Assembly (NCBI RefSeq): GCF_030123365.1
Contig: NZ_CP126107.1
Span: 4,177,501-4,241,500, forward strand
Direction of reading: 5' to 3'
Origin: Neobacillus sp. SuZ13
GTDB taxonomy: Bacteria > Bacillota > Bacilli > Bacillales > Cytobacillaceae
Length of the DNA stretch: 64,000 nt
A model generated the notes under the pieces. That model worked only from the letters and a program-made list of their open reading frames with translations, did no database searches and was not told where the DNA came from. This document shows, piece by piece, positions 15,679 to 23,409 of this stretch (position 1 is its first letter; every line of letters begins with the position of its first letter). Position numbers and translations under genes: made by a program.

Positions 15679-18366
15679 ATGTCTGAACAATACCAATCAA
15701 GAGAGGAGCGCAGAAAGAAGCTCCAATCTAAAGGTAAACCAAAAGCCAAGAAAAAATCTGGAGGACTTGTAAAGAAAATTTTTTTAACATTAGTAGCTCT
15801 TGGAATTGTTGGGATACTGGCTGGTGTGGGTACTTTCGCTTACTTAGTAAAAGATGCTCCCGTACTTGACCCGAAATTATTAAAAGATCCAATCCCTTCG
15901 AAGATTTTAGATAAAGATGACAAACTTGTAACAGAAGTGGGTGCTGTTAATCGGGAATATGTAAACTATAAGGATATTCCGCCGGTAGTCGAAAATGCGA
16001 TTTTAGCAACAGAAGATTATCGTTTTTACAAGCACCATGGAATTGATCCGATTCGATTAGGTGGCGCTATTCTAGCAAATATCCAACATGGCTTTGGTTC
16101 TGAGGGTGCCAGCACCATTACTCAACAAGTGGTTAAAAACTCATTTTTAACTCCTGAAAAAACCTTAAAGCGGAAAGTTGAAGAAGCTTGGCTTTCTTAT
16201 CAATTGGAACAGCAATATACAAAGCATCAAATTTTTGAAATGTATGTAAATAAGGTATATGTTTCTGAAAATAGTCATGGGATTGCTACCGCTGCAAAAA
16301 TTTTCTATGGAAAAGAATTAAAGGACTTAACTCTTGCAGAAGCGGCCCAAATTGCAGGGATGCCGCAAAGTCCAAATAATTATAACCCTTTCGATCATCC
16401 TGATTTAGCTGAAAAAAGACGAAACATTGTCTTAACGTTAATGCATCAGCATGGATATATTTCTAAACAAGCGATGGAAGATGCGAAAAAAGTGTCAGTT
16501 AAAGATACCGTCTTAAATGAAAAAGAGCGAGAGGTCAAAGAGAAACCCTTTGATTCATTTGTCGATGCAGTCATTGATGAAGTGAATGAAACATCTGATT
16601 TTGATATTTTTACTGATGGCTTAACGATTCATACAACACTTGATCCGAATGCACAATCCTATGTAGAGGACATCCTTAATAAAAATGACGTGATTGACTA
16701 TCCGGATGATGATTTCCAAGCCGGGGTTGCTCTTCTAGATACAAAAACAAGTGAAATCCGTGCCATTGGAGGCGGCAGAAATCAAAAAGTCAAACGTGGA
16801 TTTAACTATGCAATTGATACTCAGCGTCAACCTGGGTCAACTATTAAACCAGTTCTTGATTATGCGCCTGCAATTGAATATTTAAACTGGGGAACTTATG
16901 AAATGATTGAAGATAAACCCATTACTTATTCTTCTGGGAAAAAGTTTGGGAACTGGGACCAAAGCTATAAAGGAGCAATGACCATTAGAACGGCATTGCA
17001 ATTATCACGAAATTCACCAGCTGTTCAAGCATTGCAACAAGTTGGTCTTGATAAAGCAAAAGACTTTGCAGTGAATTTAGGTATCCCATTAAAGGAAATT
17101 TTTGAATCCTATGCAATTGGTGGATTTAAAACGGGTGTATCCCCTCTGCAAATGGCAGGTGCCTACAGTGCATTTGGTAATAAAGGTATTTACACAAAAC
17201 CTCATGCGATTAGGAAAATAAAACTCCGTGATGGTACTGTGATAAGCACTGCTCCAGAACCGAAGGTAGTAATGAAAGACTCTACTGCTTTTATGATTAC
17301 AAGTATGATGGAAAGTGTTCTCGAATATCCTGGTACAGGAACAAGAGCGGATGTTCCTGGACTTGACATTGCCGGTAAGACAGGTACAACTAACTATACA
17401 GATGAAGAAATTCAAAAATGGGATATTCCAAGCAGCAGATCTGTTCCTGATGCATGGTTCACCGGTTATACCACCAATTACACCGCATCCATTTGGACAG
17501 GTTATAAAAATCGGAGCACCCCTATTAATGCGGTTGGAAATAATCAACGTATAGCGCAATTAATTTTTAAGAATGTAATGGAACATGTATCGAAGGATAT
17601 TGATACACCTGACTTTAAAATGCCTAGCAGCGTACAAAGAGTAAGGATTGAGAGAGGCTCCATGCCTCCAGTTTTAGCAAGTGAATACACACCATCAAGT
17701 CAAATTATTACAGAGTATGCTGTGAAGGGTCACTCACCTAATCGAGTTTCCACAAAGTATGACAAACTAGCTGCTCCAAAAAATCTAAATGCAAATTATG
17801 ATCAGGCAAGTAATACGATTGGATTATCTTGGAAGCACTCTAAAAAATCCAATATTACTTTCTCTATTACAGTGGATAACGGGACAGAACAGAAACAATA
17901 TACTCAAGCAGAAACGTCATTAACTATTCCAGCGATACCGGGTGCGAAGTATTCCTTCACCATTATTGCGATTAGTGGAGATAGACAAAGCGACCCTGTA
18001 ACGACAACCCTTGAAATTCCAGCCCAAGAAACTAACCCAGGCACGAGTACCGAACCAGGCACCCCGCCAGGGAACGGAAATGGAAATGGAAATGGAAATG
18101 GAACTGGTACTGGCAACGGTAATGGTACTGGTACTGGTAACGGTAACGGCAATGGTAACGGTAACGGTAACGGCAATGGTAACGATAACGGAACTGGTAC
18201 TGGCAATGGTACTGGCAATGGAAACGGAACTGGTACTGGTACTGGTACTGGTGATGGCACAGGTGACAACGGCGGGGATCAAGGAAATGGAGAAGGAACC
18301 ACCCCACCAGATACTCCAGTTGACAACGGGACAGGCGAGCAGCCTGCAGTAGGAACTCCTGGCTAA
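15679..18366 (+). CDS. ponA: Class A penicillin-binding protein PBP1 (PonA)
   Basis: Bifunctional peptidoglycan synthase of 895 residues from ATG 15679 (AAAGGAAGG upstream; an open frame extends upstream to 15646). Order: basic cytoplasmic N-terminus, one membrane span (about 30-58), GT51 glycosyltransferase with catalytic Glu112 in ATEDYRFYKH and GASTITQQVVKN, and a transpeptidase domain. The latter has Ser387 in PGSTIKP, SRN at 443-445 and KTG at 567-569. A fibronectin type III-like domain (about 695-783) follows, then a Gly/Asn/Thr-rich tail (about 784-895) of GNGNGT-type repeats. All catalytic motifs are intact. GpsB, its known partner, is encoded at 3284-3586. Confidence 0.97.
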   Translation: MSEQYQSREERRKKLQSKGKPKAKKKSGGLVKKIFLTLVALGIVGILAGVGTFAYLVKDAPVLDPKLLKDPIPSKILDKDDKLVTEVGAVNREYVNYKDIPPVVENAILATEDYRFYKHHGIDPIRLGGAILANIQHGFGSEGASTITQQVVKNSFLTPEKTLKRKVEEAWLSYQLEQQYTKHQIFEMYVNKVYVSENSHGIATAAKIFYGKELKDLTLAEAAQIAGMPQSPNNYNPFDHPDLAEKRRNIVLTLMHQHGYISKQAMEDAKKVSVKDTVLNEKEREVKEKPFDSFVDAVIDEVNETSDFDIFTDGLTIHTTLDPNAQSYVEDILNKNDVIDYPDDDFQAGVALLDTKTSEIRAIGGGRNQKVKRGFNYAIDTQRQPGSTIKPVLDYAPAIEYLNWGTYEMIEDKPITYSSGKKFGNWDQSYKGAMTIRTALQLSRNSPAVQALQQVGLDKAKDFAVNLGIPLKEIFESYAIGGFKTGVSPLQMAGAYSAFGNKGIYTKPHAIRKIKLRDGTVISTAPEPKVVMKDSTAFMITSMMESVLEYPGTGTRADVPGLDIAGKTGTTNYTDEEIQKWDIPSSRSVPDAWFTGYTTNYTASIWTGYKNRSTPINAVGNNQRIAQLIFKNVMEHVSKDIDTPDFKMPSSVQRVRIERGSMPPVLASEYTPSSQIITEYAVKGHSPNRVSTKYDKLAAPKNLNANYDQASNTIGLSWKHSKKSNITFSITVDNGTEQKQYTQAETSLTIPAIPGAKYSFTIIAISGDRQSDPVTTTLEIPAQETNPGTSTEPGTPPGNGNGNGNGNGTGTGNGNGTGTGNGNGNGNGNGNGNGNDNGTGTGNGTGNGNGTGTGTGTGDGTGDNGGDQGNGEGTTPPDTPVDNGTGEQPAVGTPG
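18061..18252. repeat. Hexanucleotide-like repeat tract encoding the PonA tail
   Basis: Runs of GGA-AAT, GGT-AAC and GGT-ACT codon pairs make an impure 6-bp microsatellite. All units are multiples of three, so slippage would change tail length in frame. Open frames on other strands and frames here (for example 17904-18269 on the minus strand) are composition artefacts. Confidence 0.85.
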
Positions 18367-18390
18367 ACCTAGCAATCAGAAAACATTAAT

Positions 18391-18425
18391 AAGCGTCTAA
18401 CCATTTGGTTTAGACGCTTTTTTTA
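18391..18425. terminator. Bidirectional terminator between ponA and ypoC
   Basis: AAGCGTCTAA and TTAGACGCTT pair around CCATTTGG, with seven T after it. It overlaps the ypoC stop region and can serve both convergent genes. Confidence 0.88.
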
Positions 18426-18759
18426 GTATGTTTCTCTTTACAAACAATTTTTCTTGTTCCATCATCAACTCTGATAGTTGTCGATAAGAATGATATAAAG
18501 CTGGCCTTGAGGTAATGAAGGCCAATCGTTCCTCCACATTAACCGGCTTAAACTCTAACTGTTTAAAATTAAGCGATTCATTCAAAGTAACTGGCAAATC
18601 ATTGGACCAAGCCAGAAATTGAATAAACAACTGAATCCCCTTATCCATCAACAATTTTGCATTTTTATACTCACGTTCCCGAAATAATAATTCCAATTGC
18701 ATTTTACTATTTTTCCATTCTGTCAAAAGGTTGGAAATCTCCACTTCCTTTTTATCCAT
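18397..18759 (-). CDS. ypoC: YpoC-like protein
   Basis: 120 residues from ATG 18759, which lies inside the last codons of nth (8-bp overlap) with GGGCAGG upstream. The protein is helical, with a tryptophan-containing start LLTEWKNSKMQLELLFRERE and the stretch FIQFLAWSNDLPV. The family is confined to Bacillus-like genomes and has no known role. Coupling to nth by overlap suggests one transcript dnaD-nth-ypoC or nth-ypoC. The name is by position and general similarity. Confidence 0.78.
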   Translation of the reverse strand: MDKKEVEISNLLTEWKNSKMQLELLFREREYKNAKLLMDKGIQLFIQFLAWSNDLPVTLNESLNFKQLEFKPVNVEERLAFITSRPALYHSYRQLSELMMEQEKLFVKRNILKKASKPNG

Positions 18760-19414
18760 TGCTTGCAACCTGCCCTTTCATCCTCTTTTTTCCTTCCCTG
18801 CAAAGCTCTAATAAAGGGCAGCTTGGACATTGTGGATTTTGAGCTTTACAATGGTAACGTCCAAAGAAAATCAGGCGGTGGTGTGTAAGTGACCACTCTT
18901 CTTTTGGAACCTTTCTCATTAATGTCTTTTCCACTTCAAGAACAGAATCCTTCCACCTGCAAATACCTAATCGTTTACTAACTCTTTCCACATGTGTGTC
19001 TACTGCAATTGCAGGTATATTATAAGCAACCGACACCACAACATTCGCTGTTTTCCTGCCAACACCAGGCAGTTTTGTTAACTCATCACGGTCTGTTGGG
19101 ATATCACCGTTATATTCTTCTAATACAATTCGGCAAAGGTTTTGAATGTTTTTAGCTTTATTTCGGTAAAGGCCAATCGAGCGAATATCGTTTTGTAATT
19201 CTTCAAGAGGAACTGCTAGGTAATCCTCTGGTGTTTTATATTTTTCAAATAATGATTTGGTTACTTTATTTACAAGCACATCGGTACATTGTGCTGATAG
19301 AGCTACAGCTATGACTAGTTCGAAGGGATTCGAATGGTTAAGCTCACAGTGGGCATCAGGAAACATTTCACCCATTTGATCAAGGCAATAACGGATTTGG
19401 CTGTTATTAAGCAT
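18752..19414 (-). CDS. nth: Endonuclease III
   Basis: Base-excision DNA glycosylase/AP lyase for oxidised pyrimidines. ATG 19414 is chosen (220 aa, MLNNSQIRYCL) because AGGTG sits six bases ahead; a GTG start at 19423 lies within that site. Seen: helix-hairpin-helix LPGVGRKTANVV with the catalytic lysine, catalytic aspartate in AVDTHVERVSKR, and the iron-sulfur cysteines in HCKAQNPQCPSCPLLELC (C-x6-C-x2-C-x5-C). The gene lies downstream of dnaD, as usual, but here separated by a palindromic repeat and the dnaD terminator. Confidence 0.97.
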   Translation of the reverse strand: MLNNSQIRYCLDQMGEMFPDAHCELNHSNPFELVIAVALSAQCTDVLVNKVTKSLFEKYKTPEDYLAVPLEELQNDIRSIGLYRNKAKNIQNLCRIVLEEYNGDIPTDRDELTKLPGVGRKTANVVVSVAYNIPAIAVDTHVERVSKRLGICRWKDSVLEVEKTLMRKVPKEEWSLTHHRLIFFGRYHCKAQNPQCPSCPLLELCREGKKRMKGQVASNG

Positions 19415-19448
19415 ATCTTTCACCTACTTCTATTTAAATGAAGGGCTG

Positions 19449-19622
19449 TGTTAAACTTGTCTGTTGATTTCCGTTCCAGGCACTTCGCTTTCCGCGGGCG
19501 TGCCGGGGAGCCTCCTCGTCGCTTTGCTCCTGCGGGGTCTCCCCTGCCCCGTACTCCCGCAGGAGTCTTCGTACCTTAAACGAAGGTCAACAGAGTGCCA
19601 AAATCAACATTTACCTTTAACA
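19449..19622. repeat. GC-rich imperfect palindromic intergenic repeat, copy 2
   Basis: Same element and orientation as 2551-2724. It starts near TGTTAAACTTGTCTGTTGAT and runs to GTCAACAGAGTGCCAAAAT. The right arm is altered (CTTAAACGAAGGTCAAC in place of TTCCGCTCCAATCAAC), so terminal pairing is weaker than in the other copies. It separates the dnaD terminator from nth. Confidence 0.9.
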
Positions 19623-19636
19623 AAGCCAAATGAAAT

Positions 19637-19660
19637 AAAACGAGAGAAATATCTCTCGCT
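19637..19660 (-). terminator. Terminator downstream of dnaD
   Basis: On the minus strand CGAGAG and CTCTCG flank ATATTT and are followed by TTTTATTT, just after the dnaD stop. Confidence 0.75.
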
Positions 19661-19668
19661 CATCGAAT

Positions 19669-20367
19669 TTATTGTTCTAACCAATTGTAAAATGGGACTG
19701 TTGGTTGATGTGGTTCATCTTTAATACTTCCCTTTTGTGTTTGCTTTTGACGAAATTTAAGACCATGGTTTTTGGCCTGTTCAATTGTTTTTATTCCATT
19801 CTTTTTCCACTCAAAGAGAATTCTATCAATATAGCGGAAATTTAATTTCCCCGACATTACTGCTTCACGTAAAGCCGCTTTTATGATCATTGGGTCATGA
19901 TGGTCATCATCCATCCACATTGCAAGTGATTCACATTCAAACGGTGATAGTGGACGTCCGAATTCCTTTTCAAAACATGTATAAAGATCTGTTTCATCAG
20001 CTTTCTTATCCAATTCTTTATTCATTTTATTATTTTTTAAGAACTGTTCTATCAGTCTTTCCCATAAAGGCTCAATGGAATACTTCTCATACCGAATACC
20101 ATCATGATTATATCCATCTGTGATTTGAATAAAGCCTCTCTGTATCAGTCTTCTGAGCATTTCATTACAATCAGAAATAGTTATTGTCATTCTTGCTGAA
20201 AGTTCATCTGGAGTAGGAAATTCATGTCCTTTTTCTAAATAGGTGAGAATATTTAATAATAGAACAAGTTCATATTCATTTAAATTTAAATTACGATATT
20301 CAGAAAATAATAATGTAGGAACGGTAATGTTCCCTTCTTGAATCCATGCTAATAAGTTTGTTTTCAT
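19669..20367 (-). CDS. dnaD: Primosome component DnaD
   Basis: DNA-remodelling protein needed with DnaB and DnaI to load the replicative helicase. ATG 20367 (232 aa) has a strong AGGAGGTG site; upstream in-frame extension is rejected. Residues 1-120 form the winged-helix DDBH1 domain. Residues about 130-200 form the DDBH2 domain with FGRPLSPFECESLAMW and the YxxxIxxxW signature in FRYIDRILFEWKKNG. The end FYNWLEQ is identical to the B. subtilis end as I recall. Unlike B. subtilis there is no asnS between aspB and dnaD. Confidence 0.96.
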   Translation of the reverse strand: MKTNLLAWIQEGNITVPTLLFSEYRNLNLNEYELVLLLNILTYLEKGHEFPTPDELSARMTITISDCNEMLRRLIQRGFIQITDGYNHDGIRYEKYSIEPLWERLIEQFLKNNKMNKELDKKADETDLYTCFEKEFGRPLSPFECESLAMWMDDDHHDPMIIKAALREAVMSGKLNFRYIDRILFEWKKNGIKTIEQAKNHGLKFRQKQTQKGSIKDEPHQPTVPFYNWLEQ

Positions 20368-20450
20368 ATTCAGGACACCTCCTGTTAAGTATATCATGAA
20401 GCATCTATCCGAGTAAGAGTATAAGGCATCCATCTTTGGTAACTAAAAGC

Positions 20451-20480
20451 AAAAAGCCTGCAGCTTTTCGCAGACTTTTT
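20451..20480 (-). terminator. Terminator downstream of aspB
   Basis: On the minus strand AAAAAGTCTGCG and GCTGCAGGCTTTTT form a stem with a short GAAAA loop, starting seven bases beyond the aspB stop. Confidence 0.75.
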
Positions 20481-20487
20481 ACAGTAA

Positions 20488-21690
20488 TTAATTATTGACC
20501 ATGCTTGATTTTGAAACAACAAATTGGTGGATTCTCTCCACTGCCTTTTCTAACAAGGTTAAAGAGGTTGCGTAGGAAAGACGGATATTATCAGGGGTTC
20601 CAAAACCTGACCCAGGAATAACTGCAACCTTTGCGTCCACGAGTAAGGCTTCTACAAAGTCATCCACATTCTGGTAACCTGTCATCTCTGCTGCTTTCCT
20701 TACATTTGGATAAAGATAAAAAGCTCCTTGTGGTTTCACACATGTCACACCTGGAATTGCAACAAGCTTAGTAAAAATAATTTCTAATCTTTCTTCAAAT
20801 GCCTTCCTCATGTCTTCTACTGGCTGTTGTGAGCCAGTGTAAGCTGCAATTGCTGCATATTGGGCAGTTGTTGTTGGGTTAGATGTACTATGACTAGCAA
20901 GGTTTGTCATTGCTTCAATAATATTTTTATTACCAGCTGCATACCCTATTCTCCAACCAGTCATCGAATGTGACTTGGAAACGCCATTAATAACAATTGT
21001 TTGTTCTTTTAATTCAGGAGAAAGTTGAGCAATTGAAATATGTTTATTTTTCCCGTAAACTAGCTTTTCATATATTTCATCTGAAACAATGAGAATGTTT
21101 TCCTCAAGGCAAACTTTGCCTATTTCCAAAAGCTCTTCAGCTGTATATAGGACTCCTGTAGGGTTGCTAGGCGAATTAATAATAACGGCTTTTGTCTTCT
21201 TCGTAATCGCCTTTTTTAATTGTTCTGGTGTGATTTTAAATTGATTTTCCTCAAATCCCTCAATATAAACTGGTACGCCTCCAGCTAATTTTACTTGTTC
21301 TGGGTAACTGACCCAATATGGTGTTGGGATGATGACCTCATCACCATCATTTAAGACCACTTGAAACAAGGTATAAAGGACGTGTTTTGCGCCATTTCCC
21401 ACAATGATTTCATTAGGATTAAATGCTAACCCCTGGTCTTCAACAAATTTCTTGATAATTGCCTTCTTTAAAGCAGGCAAGCCAGCTGAAGGGGTGTACT
21501 TCGTATGTCCCTCATTCATGGATTGAAATGCAGCATCTAAAATATGTTGTGGAGTATTAAAGTCAGGCTCACCAGCACCTAGACCGATAACATCCTCCCC
21601 TTGTTCCTTTAGTTCTTTTGCTTTTGCCGTAATCGCTAATGTCGTTGAAGGTGTAAGTGCTTTTACACGATTAGCTAATTCCACTACCAT
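20488..21690 (-). CDS. aspB: Aspartate aminotransferase
   Basis: PLP-dependent class I aminotransferase interconverting aspartate/2-oxoglutarate and oxaloacetate/glutamate. The ATG at 21690 (400 aa, MVVELANRVKALTPSTT) has GGAGG seven bases upstream; the frame from 21711 lacks a site. Seen: GLGAGEPDFNTPQHI, the substrate/PLP segment SPSNPTGVLY, SDEIYEKLVYG and the Schiff-base lysine in SKSHSMTGWRIGYAAG, with SYATSLTLLEKA near the end. It lies directly downstream of ypmB, as in B. subtilis. Confidence 0.95.
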   Translation of the reverse strand: MVVELANRVKALTPSTTLAITAKAKELKEQGEDVIGLGAGEPDFNTPQHILDAAFQSMNEGHTKYTPSAGLPALKKAIIKKFVEDQGLAFNPNEIIVGNGAKHVLYTLFQVVLNDGDEVIIPTPYWVSYPEQVKLAGGVPVYIEGFEENQFKITPEQLKKAITKKTKAVIINSPSNPTGVLYTAEELLEIGKVCLEENILIVSDEIYEKLVYGKNKHISIAQLSPELKEQTIVINGVSKSHSMTGWRIGYAAGNKNIIEAMTNLASHSTSNPTTTAQYAAIAAYTGSQQPVEDMRKAFEERLEIIFTKLVAIPGVTCVKPQGAFYLYPNVRKAAEMTGYQNVDDFVEALLVDAKVAVIPGSGFGTPDNIRLSYATSLTLLEKAVERIHQFVVSKSSMVNN

Positions 21691-21715
21691 TCCAATTCCT
21701 CCGCTCTCCATCTAG

Positions 21716-22189
21716 TTATAGGTTTTCAATTTTTTTTAGCCATTCACCTGTATCAAAGTGAACATAGTAATAATTTATTAAATTATTATTAGAACGGTAA
21801 TAAATTTCCCACAGTGGGATATTCTTTTCCATACCGAGTCGAACAGATATGATCTCCTTCGGGCTTTTTTCTTGTTGAAGTTTTTGAATAGCTTCTTCCC
21901 TGGTTAAACCATTCTTAGCTTTTCTTACGAAAATTTCCTTACTTTTCTCAGGCATCCACACGATAATTTTGTTGCCATTCTTACTTTTCCCCTCAATGAC
22001 ATTAACCGTTTCAATACCATTATAAATATGAAAATCTTCTACTTCTTTTAGTGAGGTTTCCTCTTGAGCACGTGAGACAGCTTTTGTCTCTGCTGTTTTC
22101 ACAGGATCCAATGCTGATAAATAAACTTTTATCAATAACCCACAAAAGGCTACTACTATTATTGATAGAACAATAATCCACTTTTTCAT
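21716..22189 (-). CDS. ypmB: YpmB family protein, membrane-anchored (DUF5590)
   Basis: 157 residues. The N-terminus KKWIIVLSIIVVAFCGLLIK is a single membrane anchor. The rest faces outside and resembles two PepSY-like alpha/beta units, with KNGLTREEAIQKLQQEKSPK and YYVHFDTGEWLKKIENL. Such modules are often protease inhibitors or cell-envelope proteins, but no function is established for YpmB. It lies between ypmA and aspB as in B. subtilis. Confidence 0.85.
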   Translation of the reverse strand: MKKWIIVLSIIVVAFCGLLIKVYLSALDPVKTAETKAVSRAQEETSLKEVEDFHIYNGIETVNVIEGKSKNGNKIIVWMPEKSKEIFVRKAKNGLTREEAIQKLQQEKSPKEIISVRLGMEKNIPLWEIYYRSNNNLINYYYVHFDTGEWLKKIENL

Positions 22190-22204
22190 TGCTAATTCAC
22201 TTCT

Positions 22205-22375
22205 TTATGTACGATAAATCGTAAAAATCGCTGTATTTTGATTCGCTTGATCCAGTGCAAGTCCAAACATAAGGTCTTCCTGTTTCAAGGTTCGATTAAG
22301 GGCGTCAACAATTTTATACAAATCCGGACTGTGTTGGATTTTCACTGTTGATAAAACTTCTATTTTACTTTCCAT
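22205..22375 (-). CDS. ypmA: YpmA family small protein (DUF4264)
   Basis: 56 residues reading MESKIEVLSTVKIQHSPDLY and ending TAIFTIYRT. It is nearly identical to B. subtilis YpmA as I remember it, including DLMFGLALDQ. GGAGG lies seven bases before the ATG. No signal or membrane segment is seen. Function is unknown; the family is widespread in Bacillus and Clostridium. It lies between ypmB and, in most relatives, dinG; here a further gene is inserted before dinG. Confidence 0.9.
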   Translation of the reverse strand: MESKIEVLSTVKIQHSPDLYKIVDALNRTLKQEDLMFGLALDQANQNTAIFTIYRT

Positions 22376-22491
22376 CCGTTATCCTCCAATTTTTTCCTAT
22401 ATATCTACATTATTTGATAAATCTTATCCATTATTATAACAGGTGGAAGCAAAAAGCGGGTCAAAGATGCTATGATTTTTCTAATAAAATT

Positions 22492-23343
22492 TTATTCATC
22501 CGTTTCTATCGGAATGGTTATGATCTCATAATTTGAATCGGTGAATTTTATTGTTATGGTTCCATGTTTTTTCGTTGAATAAATTTCTGACCAAGTTTCG
22601 TGAAGATCGACTAATATATCTGGATCATGTACCTCTTCTTCTGGTGCAAAAAGGACTGAAATTTGCGGATTTAGATATTGAATTAATTTCTCAGATAAGG
22701 AGTCTTCCGGTACACCATTAGGGATTTTAAACACATTAATATTCTCCAGATTTTTCTCCAAGAGTGTTTCTTCAGCTCTTGGCGTGAATGAAGTCATAAG
22801 GAATATTCGATGATTAAAAAAATCAAGTGTTAGATCCATACCTTCATTCGCATCATTTCCCACAAATTGAACTTCAGCATTCATCTCAGGCAGGATAGGT
22901 CTCTTTGTACCCTGCCCCCAAGAGATAACTGCGGGCTTATTTTTTGAATCTAGCTCTGTTTTGATTTGAGCAGACAATTTAGGTGTTGTAATTATTTCTT
23001 TGATATTATATTTCGAGATTAGACGATTTAATTGTTGTTTAGAGAGTTCTGTTCCGTTATGTGTAAGGATTAATTTAGAAATCTCCTTCACATCATAAAG
23101 GAAAAGCCACCCTTCTAATTCCGCAGCAGTTTCTTTTCCTCCGGTATTTATCAAGGTATTCTCATTATTTGCGCCTTGGATTAGTGTTGCTTCCCCTGCC
23201 GACAACCCCAGAAAAGTGACTGCAACCTCATGGTCTTTAATATTTAAATTAATATTTTCAATATTATTTAATGATGGCCCTGATGCCTCTACCATGAGTG
23301 TCGTGGGAAGAAAAAATGACAAGATAATTAGTAAGGTTCTCAT
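22492..23343 (-). CDS. Secreted metallo-beta-lactamase-like protein lacking metal ligands
   Basis: 283 residues with a cleavable-looking signal (RTLLIILSFFLPTTLMVEAS). The rest follows the pattern of ComEC C-terminal / metallo-beta-lactamase folds: VTFLGLSAGEATLIQG where the family has a VGQGDA turn, TLINTGG where it has LIDTG, and LILTHNGTELSKQQL near residues 91-105 where it has TH-x-D-x-DH. The second and third metal ligands are missing, so hydrolase activity is unlikely. It stands between dinG and ypmA. I do not know it from B. subtilis. The homology is my reading of motif order and needs a structure-based search. Confidence 0.7.
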   Translation of the reverse strand: MRTLLIILSFFLPTTLMVEASGPSLNNIENINLNIKDHEVAVTFLGLSAGEATLIQGANNENTLINTGGKETAAELEGWLFLYDVKEISKLILTHNGTELSKQQLNRLISKYNIKEIITTPKLSAQIKTELDSKNKPAVISWGQGTKRPILPEMNAEVQFVGNDANEGMDLTLDFFNHRIFLMTSFTPRAEETLLEKNLENINVFKIPNGVPEDSLSEKLIQYLNPQISVLFAPEEEVHDPDILVDLHETWSEIYSTKKHGTITIKFTDSNYEIITIPIETDE

Positions 23344-23409
23344 GACACACCTCCTATATTAAGGATGTGTTTATTTACCAATTTTTATCCAGACTAATTA
23401 TCCCTCAAA

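Noticed and set aside
17904..18375. Pro-Val-Pro-Leu and Ser-Thr repeat frames in the ponA tail
   Set aside because: Composition artefacts of the Gly-Asn-Thr repeat tract.
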